Shown in pieces: positions 37,370 through 45,343 of a stretch of 64,000 nucleotides of DNA (the first letter of the stretch is position 1; every line of letters begins with the position of its first letter). Source of the stretch: Marinomonas algarum (lineage in GTDB: Bacteria > Pseudomonadota > Gammaproteobacteria > Pseudomonadales > Marinomonadaceae); the NCBI RefSeq assembly GCF_020532605.1, contig NZ_JAJATW010000017.1, forward strand, positions 1 through 64,000, in the 5' to 3' direction. The notes beneath the pieces were generated by a model. The model worked only from the letters and a program-made list of their open reading frames with translations, made no database searches and had not been told where the DNA came from. Position numbers and translations under genes: made by a program.

Positions 37370-37700
37370 TTATCCACATATAAATAAAAAAAGACGGGGA
37401 TCAGATGGTGCAAGAAAAATAATAATCACAAGAAAAGTTATACACAGCAGTAGATAACATCCTTTTTTGTGCATATCCATAACACTTATTCACATCATAC
37501 CCGATGACTATTTTTATTTTACTAACAGGTGAATAAGTTTTTAGCATCTTGAATTTAATACACAATTTTTTTAGTTTTTTCTCTTTGTGGATAAACTAAT
37601 GCTTGGTCATTTTTATTATCCACTTTTTCATACAAATCCTGTTGATAAGTGTTTAATGAAGTGTGGCTTGTTTTTTAAAAAATTTGTCGGTCGATAAACA
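37370..37700. other. Replication origin region (oriC), dnaA-rpmH gap
   Basis: This very AT-rich gap contains DnaA boxes at 37370-37378 (TTATCCACA, +), 37438-37446 (TTATACACA, +), 37486-37494 (TTATTCACA, +) and 37586-37594 (TTATCCACA, -), and one-mismatch boxes at 37528-37536 (-), 37616-37624 (+) and 37640-37648 (-). Genes diverge from it on both sides and dnaA is adjacent, the arrangement of Pseudomonas-type origins. Long runs of A and T near 37560-37580 and 37670-37685 could serve as the unwinding element. Confidence 0.88.
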
Positions 37701-37729
37701 TTGAATTTGCTAAGAAAAGTCTCTAAAAT
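37701..37729 (+). promoter_or_regulatory. Sigma-70 promoter of rpmH
   Basis: TTGAAT (37701-37706) and TAAAAT (37724-37729) are separated by exactly 17 bases. The start would be near 37736, about 80 bases before the rpmH ATG. Confidence 0.8.
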
Positions 37730-37816
37730 CCGCGCCCTGATTTGACGATCAAATGTAGAGGCTTGGCGGCCGCTAACCCTCAAAACTCAAACACTGCATT
37801 CAGTGAGAGAATAAAG

Positions 37817-37951
37817 ATGAAAAGAACTTTTCAACCTAGCGTTCTAAAACGCAAACGCAATCACGGTTTCCGTGCTCGTATGGCTACTAAAGGCGGACGT
37901 CGCGTTATCGCTCGTCGTCGTGCTCGCGGACGCAAGGCATTAAGCGCATAA
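37817..37951 (+). CDS. rpmH: 50S ribosomal protein L34
   Basis: L34 is the small, very basic protein of the large ribosomal subunit. The 44-residue sequence starts [20 protein letters not shown] and ends [12 protein letters not shown], a near-consensus L34. The ATG at 37817 is chosen over an in-frame upstream start that would add 25 unconserved residues. It begins the rightward arm from oriC and is followed 8 bases later by rnpA. Confidence 0.98.
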   Translation: MKRTFQPSVLKRKRNHGFRARMATKGGRRVIARRRARGRKALSA

Positions 37952-37959
37952 AATCGCTG

Positions 37960-38358
37960 ATGACCGATTATTGTTTTCCTCGGCATGTCAGACTTCTGAA
38001 TGCCGAGGATTATCAATCCGTTTTTAACGGAACCTCCTCCAAAGTCTTTGCTGGCGAATTTCTTTTATTGGCACGAAAACGTGATGACGACCAAGCTCGC
38101 TTAGGTTTGATTGTGTCCAAAAAAACCGATAAACGCGCAGTAGGACGGAATCGTATCAAACGTTTGGTGCGTGATTCCTTTCGTCACCATAAAACTCCGC
38201 TTTCTGGTCTAGACATTGTCTTTTTAGCAAGACAAGGCATTAAAGAGCTAGACAACGCTGATTTGCACCGTCGACTCGATAAAGCTTGGCGTCAATTGGC
38301 GAAAAAAGCGCAAAAACCACTCCAAACTCAAAAACGCGATCAGTCTAAGCAAAAATAG
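37960..38358 (+). CDS. rnpA: Ribonuclease P protein component
   Basis: RnpA is the protein cofactor of the RNase P ribozyme, which matures tRNA 5' ends. The 132-residue protein has the central signature RLGLIVSKKTDKRAVGRNRI and KRLVRDSFR, the conserved basic RNA-binding stretch, and a basic C-terminal tail. Its start has only a weak ribosome site 8 bases after rpmH, implying coupling. The expected downstream yidD is missing. Confidence 0.95.
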   Translation: MTDYCFPRHVRLLNAEDYQSVFNGTSSKVFAGEFLLLARKRDDDQARLGLIVSKKTDKRAVGRNRIKRLVRDSFRHHKTPLSGLDIVFLARQGIKELDNADLHRRLDKAWRQLAKKAQKPLQTQKRDQSKQK

Positions 38359-38359
38359 G

Positions 38360-38443
38360 CTGAAAAAACTGCTAAAGGCTGGTTTAATAGCGCGTGATTT
38401 TTATAAGGGTTCTGTGAACCTATTGTCCAACCAAACAAATTAG
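38360..38443 (+). pseudogene. Possible yidD remnant
   Basis: The 94-bp rnpA-yidC gap is too short for yidD (about 240 bp). A 27-codon open stretch from a CTG at 38360 to a stop at 38443 encodes KKLLKAGLIARDFYKGS and then VNLLSN, which loosely recalls the N terminus of YidD (a KLL...LI..Y...S..LL pattern). The match is short, and chance similarity is quite possible. Its stop lies ten bases before the yidC ATG, which lacks a clear ribosome site, so coupling may be why it persists. Confidence 0.25.
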
Positions 38444-38452
38444 TTGAATACC

Positions 38453-40108
38453 ATGGATTTCAGACGTTACTTTTTATGGGGTGCGCTTTTTATCAGTGGC
38501 TACATGCTGTTTTTACAGTGGAGCCAAGATTATGGTCCTCAGTCCACACAAAGCGTAGCTCAAAGCACACAATCTCAAACCGATACTAGCTTAGAAACCC
38601 GTGATGATTTGCCGATGGCAACTCAAAGTGGCAATCAAGCCAATACCGACATTCCAGACAATGCCAAACAACTTGCACCAGGAAAGCTGATTGAAGTCAC
38701 CACGGATACTTTGCGTGTGGCCATCAACCCAGTAGGGGGTGACATTGTTGAAGCCGCGCTTTTGCAATACAAGAAAGAGTTGGGTAAACCCGATCCTTTT
38801 GTCATTTTGGCTGACAGCACCGAACAAACCTACGTCACTCAAAGTGGTTTGGTAGGCCGAAATGGTCCTGATGCGTCTTCAGAAGGTCGTCCTGTTTATC
38901 AGTCCGAGCAAACATCATACCGTTTGACGGAAGGGGAAGATTCTCTTGACGTAAATTTGTATTACACCGATGCAAACGGCGTGAAATACACGAAAACTTT
39001 CCGTTTCAGTGCTGGAAAATACCGTATTCGTCAATTAATCACTGTGGATAACGCAGCGACCACCACGTGGCGTGGTAATTTGTTCGCGCAAATCAAACGT
39101 GATAATACGCCTGATCCGAGCCAAGCCACCAGCATGGGCTTACAGCCTTATTTGGGTGGGGCAATTTCAAACGAAGAAACCAAGTACGACAAGATTTCTT
39201 TTTCTGATATGGCAGAAGAACCTATTAAAACTACCACAACACAAGGTTGGGTAGCGATTCTTCAGCATTACTTTGTCTCCGCTTGGGTGCCAGAGCAAGG
39301 TCAGAAAGTGACAATTCAGGCACGTACAAACGGTGATTTTAATATCATTGGTTTTACAGGTTCTGCGGTTGAAGTAGCACCCGGGACTCAAGGTACCTTG
39401 AGCTCGACGTTTTACGTCGGCCCAAAACTGCAAGATCATCTACAGGATACCGCTGAAAACCTTGAATTGACCGTCGATTATGGTTGGTTATGGTGGTTAG
39501 CGAAGCCTTTATTTTGGCTATTAACCTTGATTCAGTCCTTCGTGATTAACTGGGGTATTGCCATTATCTTAGTGGTTGTGTGTGTGAAAGCGGTCTTCTT
39601 TAAGCTATCCGCCACCAGCTATCGTTCTATGGCGAAAATGCGTAAATTTGGTCCTGAAATCGCTAAGCTCAAAGAGCAGCACGGCGATGACAGACAAGCT
39701 ATGTCACAAGCCATGATGACGCTCTACAAGAAAGAAAAGATCAACCCACTGGGTGGTTGTTTGCCGATCTTAGTGCAGATGCCCGTGTTCCTTTCTTTGT
39801 ATTGGGTATTAATGGAGTCAGTTGAATTGCGTCATGCGCCATTCTTCCTATGGATCAATGACTTGTCTGTCATGGATCCCTATTTCATTTTGCCAATCTT
39901 GATGGGCTTGAGTATGTTGGGGCAACAGATGTTGAACCCAACACCGCCAGACCCAATGCAAGCGCGTATCATGAAGATTATGCCAATCGCATTTACCTTC
40001 TTCTTCTTGTGGTTCCCAAGTGGTTTGGTTCTATACTGGGTGACCAACAACACCTTGTCGATTGTACAGCAGTACATCATTACCAAACGCATTGAAAAAG
40101 AAGCCTAA
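38453..40108 (+). CDS. yidC: Membrane protein insertase YidC
   Basis: YidC inserts and folds inner-membrane proteins, including ATP synthase subunit c. The 551-residue protein has an N-terminal span (MDFRRYFLWGALFISGYMLF), a large periplasmic P1 domain (about 60-340) and the conserved five-span core with GWGIAII-like and GGCLPILVQMPVFLSLYWVL stretches and MPIAFTFFFLWFPSGLVLYW. ATG at 38453 is preferred to a TTG nine bases upstream. Confidence 0.96.
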   Translation: MDFRRYFLWGALFISGYMLFLQWSQDYGPQSTQSVAQSTQSQTDTSLETRDDLPMATQSGNQANTDIPDNAKQLAPGKLIEVTTDTLRVAINPVGGDIVEAALLQYKKELGKPDPFVILADSTEQTYVTQSGLVGRNGPDASSEGRPVYQSEQTSYRLTEGEDSLDVNLYYTDANGVKYTKTFRFSAGKYRIRQLITVDNAATTTWRGNLFAQIKRDNTPDPSQATSMGLQPYLGGAISNEETKYDKISFSDMAEEPIKTTTTQGWVAILQHYFVSAWVPEQGQKVTIQARTNGDFNIIGFTGSAVEVAPGTQGTLSSTFYVGPKLQDHLQDTAENLELTVDYGWLWWLAKPLFWLLTLIQSFVINWGIAIILVVVCVKAVFFKLSATSYRSMAKMRKFGPEIAKLKEQHGDDRQAMSQAMMTLYKKEKINPLGGCLPILVQMPVFLSLYWVLMESVELRHAPFFLWINDLSVMDPYFILPILMGLSMLGQQMLNPTPPDPMQARIMKIMPIAFTFFFLWFPSGLVLYWVTNNTLSIVQQYIITKRIEKEA

Positions 40109-40136
40109 TACGCAACAATGCGCTGTGTTTTGAATC

Positions 40137-40167
40137 AAAAAGGCTTCCCATTGGGAGGCCTTTTTTG
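40137..40167 (+). terminator. Terminator after yidC
   Basis: AAAAAGGCTTCCC and GGGAGGCCTTTTT form a 13-pair stem with one wobble and a short ATT loop, followed by T residues. Confidence 0.88.
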
Positions 40168-40226
40168 TCAACTCAGTACATCCACAAGTACACAACCTCA
40201 TCGACCAAACAACACTAGGTTTGATT

Positions 40227-41606
40227 ATGACTGATTTCCAATACGCCACCGACCAAGACACTATCGCCGCACAAGCCACTGCTCCTGGCCGTGGCGGTGT
40301 GGGTATCATTCGTTTGTCTGGCCCAAAGAGTTTAGCGATTGCTAAGCAGATTGTCGGCTTTGAACCAACGCCTAGATACGCCCATTATGTTCCTTTCAAA
40401 GACGCCAAAAAAGATCAACTCGATATGGGGTTAGCCCTGTATTTTCCAGGCCCTAACTCCTTTACTGGCGAAGATGTGTTTGAGCTACAAGGTCACGGTG
40501 GTCCAGTCATTATGGACATGCTATTGAGTCATTGTGTGGCTTTAGGCGCTCGTTTGGCACGACCCGGTGAATTCTCAGAACGCGCCTTTATGAACGACAA
40601 AATGGACCTAACCCAAGCCGAAGCCATTGCCGATTTGATCGACAGTACTTCAGAGCAAGCGGCAAAATGCGCACTGCGTTCTTTGCAAGGCGCATTTTCG
40701 ACTCGTGTTGACGAGCTGGTCGAAGCCCTGATTCATTTGCGGATTTATGTGGAAGCCGCCATCGATTTTCCGGAAGAAGAAATTGATTTTATTGGCGATG
40801 GTAAGGTCGCCAATGATCTCGCTGGTATTCAAGCAAAATTAGCCGATGTACTCAAAGAAGCCAGCCAGGGCGCCTTAATTCGAGAGGGCATGAGCGTGGT
40901 GATTGCTGGCCGTCCTAACGCAGGGAAATCCAGCTTACTCAACGCGTTATCCGGTAAAGAGTCGGCGATTGTCACCAATATTGAAGGCACCACTCGGGAC
41001 GTATTACGCGAGCATATTCACCTAGATGGTATGCCGCTGCATATTATCGATACCGCTGGTTTGCGAGACAGCCCTGATGAGGTCGAACGCATTGGGATTC
41101 AACGGGCTTGGGACGAGATCACCAAAGCCGATCGTATTTTAATGATGGTGGACAGCGAGTCCATCGACTCTAAAGATCCGAATGAAATCTGGCCGGAATT
41201 TATGGAGAAGTTAGGGGACACCAAACACCTAACCCTAGTGCGCAATAAAGTGGATTTAACAAAAGAAGGAACAGGGTTGGAAACCATAGCAGGCGTGTCT
41301 GTTGTGTCTTTGTCAGCAAAGACAGGAGAGGGCGTTGATAGCCTAACAGAACATTTAAAAGCCGTTATGGGCTTCGACAGCACCACTGAAGGCGGTTTTA
41401 TTGCGCGTCGTCGACATATTGAAGCGCTTAACAAAGCCAATCGCTTCTTAGACGCTGGCAACGAACAACTGCACGGTTACGGTGCCGGTGAACTGCTTGC
41501 TGAAGACCTTAAAGAAGCACAACAAGCCCTCAGTGAAATCACGGGGGCCTTTACCAGTGACGACCTATTAGGTCGCATCTTCGGCTCGTTTTGTATCGGC
41601 AAATAA
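40227..41606 (+). CDS. mnmE: tRNA modification GTPase MnmE
   Basis: MnmE with MnmG makes the 5-carboxymethylaminomethyl modification at wobble uridine. The N-terminal folate-binding domain has [22 protein letters not shown] in two blocks; the G domain has [14 protein letters not shown] (about 227), EGTTRD, DTAGLRD and NKVD; the C terminus is the invariant CIGK. Length 459 residues. ATG at 40227 is preferred to a TTG at 40221. Its partner mnmG lies 3.7 kb to the right. Confidence 0.96.
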   Translation: MTDFQYATDQDTIAAQATAPGRGGVGIIRLSGPKSLAIAKQIVGFEPTPRYAHYVPFKDAKKDQLDMGLALYFPGPNSFTGEDVFELQGHGGPVIMDMLLSHCVALGARLARPGEFSERAFMNDKMDLTQAEAIADLIDSTSEQAAKCALRSLQGAFSTRVDELVEALIHLRIYVEAAIDFPEEEIDFIGDGKVANDLAGIQAKLADVLKEASQGALIREGMSVVIAGRPNAGKSSLLNALSGKESAIVTNIEGTTRDVLREHIHLDGMPLHIIDTAGLRDSPDEVERIGIQRAWDEITKADRILMMVDSESIDSKDPNEIWPEFMEKLGDTKHLTLVRNKVDLTKEGTGLETIAGVSVVSLSAKTGEGVDSLTEHLKAVMGFDSTTEGGFIARRRHIEALNKANRFLDAGNEQLHGYGAGELLAEDLKEAQQALSEITGAFTSDDLLGRIFGSFCIGK

Positions 41607-41635
41607 CGGTTATTACGACAACAAAGCGTCGATGC

Positions 41636-42793
41636 TTAGGTGAGGTTTTTACCCAATTTAAGCATTGAGGCGATGTTATATGAGGTATTAATCAGATTCT
41701 TTTCGGCTTGCGCTAGTACCGTGTCTAACGTGTCAAGAGTAGGGATAATGGGGAAAATTGCGACCATGCCCTGGTCTAAAATCGCTTCTGCATCCTGACC
41801 TAGACACCCAGCAATACCAATGGTTGGCACCTTATTTACTAGGGCTTTTTTCAACACGCCCATCGGGGTTTTACCAAACACGGTTTGACCATCCATTCGG
41901 CCTTCGCCGGTGATAACAAGATCGGCACCTTGCAGTATGTCGTTTAAACCAACGGTATCCATAACGATTTCAATACCAGGCTTTAACTGGGCATTCAGAA
42001 AAGCCTTGGCCGCTAACCCCATGCCACCTGCCGCGCCGACACCGGCTTCTAGTCGATAATCCGGAAAACCTTGTTGCACCAGCACATCGGCAAAATGCCC
42101 TAAAGCATTATCGAGTGTCACGACCATCTCGGGAGTGGCCCCTTTTTGTGGACCAAAAATCGCACTGGCACCACGATCGCCGCACAAGGGGTTGTCGACA
42201 TCGCAAGCCACTTCCACGCGACAATCAGCGAGCAAAGGATGCGCCTGACTCACATCAATGTGGCGCAACTGTGTGATCGCCATACCACCAAAAGGCAACG
42301 CTTGATGCTTATCGTCTTGGCATTGAATACCCAACGCTTGGGCAAGCCCAATACCGGCATCGTTCGTAGCGCTGCCTCCTAAACCTAAAATAATGTGCTT
42401 AATGCCACGATCAAGAGCGTCTTTGATCAGCTCTCCGGTACCAAAGCTGGTGGTGTAACGTGGGTCACGCTGATCACGAGGCACCAAGTGCAAACCCGAT
42501 GCCGAGGCCATTTCTATTACGGCGGTAGTCGGGAGTCGACCCGCGGTCGCTCCTAAAATACCGTATTGTGCCATCACTTTATTGCCCAACGGGCCTGTGA
42601 CTTCAAGATCAATGGTTTGACCCTGTGTCGCATCCACCATGGATTGCACCGTGCCTTCTCCGCCGTCCGCCATCGGCACTTTAATGTATTCAGCCTGTGG
42701 CAATACCTGACGAAAACCGACCTCAATCGCCTCTGCGACCTTGAGGGCAGTGAGACTTTCTTTGAACGAATCCGGTGCAATCACTATTTTCAT
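41636..42793 (-). CDS. Glycerate kinase (GarK/GlxK type)
   Basis: A 385-residue glycerate 2-kinase that phosphorylates D-glycerate, feeding it into glycolysis. Signatures: IAPDSFKESLTALKVAEAI (as start), DGGEGTV, GLGGSATNDAGIGLAQALG and ITGEGRMDGQTVFGKTPMGV. The ribosome site AGAAGGGAA is good. It is convergent with mnmE and follows the AcuI-type gene after 82 bp. Whether it shares a pathway with that gene is unknown. Confidence 0.92.
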   Translation of the reverse strand: MKIVIAPDSFKESLTALKVAEAIEVGFRQVLPQAEYIKVPMADGGEGTVQSMVDATQGQTIDLEVTGPLGNKVMAQYGILGATAGRLPTTAVIEMASASGLHLVPRDQRDPRYTTSFGTGELIKDALDRGIKHIILGLGGSATNDAGIGLAQALGIQCQDDKHQALPFGGMAITQLRHIDVSQAHPLLADCRVEVACDVDNPLCGDRGASAIFGPQKGATPEMVVTLDNALGHFADVLVQQGFPDYRLEAGVGAAGGMGLAAKAFLNAQLKPGIEIVMDTVGLNDILQGADLVITGEGRMDGQTVFGKTPMGVLKKALVNKVPTIGIAGCLGQDAEAILDQGMVAIFPIIPTLDTLDTVLAQAEKNLINTSYNIASMLKLGKNLT

Positions 42794-42875
42794 GTTGGTT
42801 CCCTTCTAAATACAATGTCTGTCATAACAAGTCTGTCTTAGCGAATCTGTCGTATCGAAGGAATGAAAGCGCGAA

Positions 42876-43874
42876 TTATTGCGCTTTCATATTCACCAAA
42901 ACACGACCTCGTACTTTACCATCAAGCAATTTATAGGCCGTTTCAACCACTTGATCGAGGGTAATTTCTTCACTGATGGCATCATAATCTTCTGGCTGCA
43001 ACAGTTCACTCAGTCGTTGCCACGCCTCCATCCGGTCTGCTAAAGGTCGCATAACACTGTCAATGCCGATCAATTTCACGCCACGTAAAATAAAAGGCGC
43101 AACAGAGGCGGGAAAATCCATGCCCTGTGCAAGCCCACAAGAGGTCACTACACCGCCGTACTGAGTACTCGCACAGGCGTTGGCCAACGTATGACTCCCA
43201 ACACAATCTATTACCCCAGCCCAACGTTCTTTTTGTAACGGTTTACCGGGCTCAGACAAGGTATGTCGATCTATAACATCATCGGCACCCAGGTTTTTTA
43301 AGTAATCCGCTTCTTCCATTCGACCCGTAGACGCAACAACACGATACCCCAAGCGGTTTAAGATACGAATCGCGTAACTGCCCACACCACCGTTGGCGCC
43401 TGTTACTAAAATATCGCCAGCATCCGGTGTCACGCCCTGTTTTTCCAGCGCCAGTACCGACAACATCGCGGTATAACCCGCTGTGCCAATGGCCATGGCG
43501 TGTTTCGCTTCAACGCCTTGAGGAATAGGAATCAACCACTCACTTTTAAGACGTGCGTGCTCAGCTAATCCGCCCCAATGAACTTCACCCACGCCAAAAC
43601 CATTGAGTACCACCATCTCTCCCGTATTAAAACGAGGTGAATCGCTGCTGATGACTTTACCCACTAGGTCAATGCCAGGCACCATTGGAAAAGAACGAAC
43701 AACGGGGCCCTTTCCCGTAATAGCCAAACCGTCTTTATAGTTCAGGGTACTGTAATGCACCTCAACCAGCACATCGCCTTCAGGCAGCTGGGTTTCATCT
43801 AAATCAGTAACAGCGGCAACGCTTTTTTTTCTGTCATTATCTATTTCTTGGGTGATTAACACGCCTTTAAACAT
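42876..43874 (-). CDS. acuI: AcuI/YhdH-type acrylyl-CoA reductase
   Basis: A 332-residue zinc-free medium-chain reductase of the AcuI/YhdH family, which reduces acrylyl-CoA to propionyl-CoA with NADPH and protects cells against acrylate made from DMSP. Motifs: NYKDGLAITGKGPVV, FPMVPGIDLVG, VTGANGGVGSYAIRIL. ATG at 43874 follows AGGAGAA. A TetR-type gene lies directly upstream in the same direction, and both have near-identical operator-like palindromes, the arrangement of acuR-acuI. No DMSP lyase is in the window. Confidence 0.85.
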   Translation of the reverse strand: MFKGVLITQEIDNDRKKSVAAVTDLDETQLPEGDVLVEVHYSTLNYKDGLAITGKGPVVRSFPMVPGIDLVGKVISSDSPRFNTGEMVVLNGFGVGEVHWGGLAEHARLKSEWLIPIPQGVEAKHAMAIGTAGYTAMLSVLALEKQGVTPDAGDILVTGANGGVGSYAIRILNRLGYRVVASTGRMEEADYLKNLGADDVIDRHTLSEPGKPLQKERWAGVIDCVGSHTLANACASTQYGGVVTSCGLAQGMDFPASVAPFILRGVKLIGIDSVMRPLADRMEAWQRLSELLQPEDYDAISEEITLDQVVETAYKLLDGKVRGRVLVNMKAQ

Positions 43875-43888
43875 ACATTCTCCTAATA

Positions 43889-43903
43889 TAGACCAATCGT
43901 CTA
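43889..43903. promoter_or_regulatory. Operator candidate 1 of the AcuR-like regulator
   Basis: TAGACCAATCGTCTA has perfect TAGAC/GTCTA arms and lies 15 bp before the acuI ATG. It matches operator 2 at 13 of 15 positions. Confidence 0.65.
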
Positions 43904-43953
43904 ATAAAATAGTTAAAAAAACCAAATCATGGATTTGGCATGGACTTTAGTGA

Positions 43954-44598
43954 CTAATTCAGTCGAATAGCACCAAGGTAAAACTCAATAAACACGGTTA
44001 AAGCCTCACCGCTTTTTTCTAATCTTGATCTGTGTACTGCGCCTTCCCATCCTATCCAAAACGCCTGCGATAACCGGTCTATTTGGCTATTTTCCGCAAT
44101 TAACGTTTGCTTTTCTGCCTCTCTTAAACAGGATGCAACGCGAGATTGCCAACTTTGATAAGTCTCTTTTAACGCCTGCTGAAATGCTTCCGACAACAAG
44201 CTGGATTCCTGCTCTAAATTACCCACCAAACAACCGCGCTTGAAATCATGTCGTGCCATTCCATCCTGAGCATCAAGGGCAAAGCGTTCCAACCTGTCTA
44301 GTGGTAAAAAAGCCTCATCCAACAAAAAACCATCGAGTTTGGCTTCAAAGTAACGTCGGTAGCGCGCTAATACTGCCAAACCAAACACTTCTTTACTCGA
44401 AAAATAGTAGTAAAAAGACCCTTTGGGTACACCGACGGACTTTAAAATTGGATCAATACTGCTTTGCATAAACCCTGTTTGTGTCAGCATCGCCATCCCT
44501 GCACGTAATAATAATTCACGTGTCTCAAGTGTTTCTACTGCCTGCTTTTTTGGCCTACCACGACCACGTTTGGGTTTAGAAATTATTTTTGCATTCAT
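43954..44598 (-). CDS. acuR: TetR-family regulator, AcuR-like
   Basis: A 214-residue TetR repressor. A basic N-terminal arm (KPKRGRGRPKK, AT-hook-like) precedes the helix-turn-helix (about 28-75, TRELLLRAGMAMLTQTGF, then ILKSVGVPKGSFYYYFSSKE). The C-terminal domain has the family CLVGNLEQE stretch. It lies just upstream of the AcuI-type gene, as AcuR does. Matching palindromes before both genes point to autoregulation and control of acuI. The symbol rests on context as much as on sequence. ATG at 44598 is preferred to the GTG at 44601. Confidence 0.8.
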   Translation of the reverse strand: MNAKIISKPKRGRGRPKKQAVETLETRELLLRAGMAMLTQTGFMQSSIDPILKSVGVPKGSFYYYFSSKEVFGLAVLARYRRYFEAKLDGFLLDEAFLPLDRLERFALDAQDGMARHDFKRGCLVGNLEQESSLLSEAFQQALKETYQSWQSRVASCLREAEKQTLIAENSQIDRLSQAFWIGWEGAVHRSRLEKSGEALTVFIEFYLGAIRLN

Positions 44599-44649
44599 CA
44601 CATGCCACTCAGTTTTTTATCACTGCCTGTGTTAATTGTCTCCAAAATA

Positions 44650-44664
44650 TAGACCACTCGGCTA
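44650..44664. promoter_or_regulatory. Operator candidate 2 of the AcuR-like regulator
   Basis: TAGACCACTCGGCTA lies 52 bp upstream of the regulator start and differs from operator 1 at two positions only. Confidence 0.65.
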
Positions 44665-45260
44665 AAAAAATCAAACCCGTCCATTATCCACACATCAGTC
44701 AGATAAAAACGGGCGAAAAACCGTTGAAGTTATACATCGGCTAGAAAAATACGGTTGAGTAACGCCAATAACATCGACAGGAAAAAAGATAAAACTGTGT
44801 ATATTTTTTAAAAACAATTTAGGGTAGGAAATTATTTTACTTTTTTTGGCTGTGGATTAAATTTTTCATAAGTTTCGCAAAAAAAGAGCATTTTTCCAAA
44901 AAAACTGTTAATAAACAAGAGTTTATTAACAGAATAATTATAAAATCGATCTGTTGATAAGTATGGTAATAGAGTGATAAGAAGTTTTGCACAGAATTTA
45001 ACAAGTCAGGGGAAAAATTTTTAGTCTGTATAACTACCTCACTTATACACAAGAAAGGGTTATCCACATAACAGGAATCAAGGGGGGTCGTTAACAAGAT
45101 GTTATCCACTTAAATCCATGAAAAATATAATTTTTAATTAGTTATCAACAGAAAATTTGATGCTATATAAACATAACAAACATAAAAGATCTTATATATT
45201 AACTTAATATAGTAATATTGATGACCGGTTACAAAGTGCCTCGTCGCTTTCTTTTTGTAG
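44665..45260. other. AT-rich DnaA-box cluster upstream of mnmG
   Basis: The 745-bp gap before mnmG holds no convincing gene. DnaA boxes are seen at 44684-44692 and 45060-45068 (TTATCCACA, +) and 45043-45051 (TTATACACA, +), with one-mismatch forms at 44851-44859 (-), 44952-44960 (-), 45102-45110 (+) and 45142-45150 (+). The rest is strongly AT-rich. The E. coli origin lies in front of mnmG (gidA), and a second DnaA-box region here is known from Pseudomonas-like chromosomes, so this may be a second origin-like or DnaA-titrating region. Confidence 0.65.
44905..44932. repeat. Perfect 12-bp inverted repeat in the DnaA-box cluster
   Basis: CTGTTAATAAAC and GTTTATTAACAG are perfect arms around AAGA. 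No T-run follows, and it lies among DnaA boxes, so a terminator role is unlikely. Confidence 0.7.
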
Positions 45261-45343
45261 ATTTGCCTATATACTAGGCGACCTTATCGATGACTGATCG
45301 ATTTTTACCCATTTTCTATTTACTTTGTAATACCGAGGTTCCT

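Noticed and set aside
44837-45109. A 90-codon minus-strand frame in the mnmG upstream gap
   Set aside because: Low-complexity, AT-driven sequence without a ribosome site, lying over DnaA boxes.
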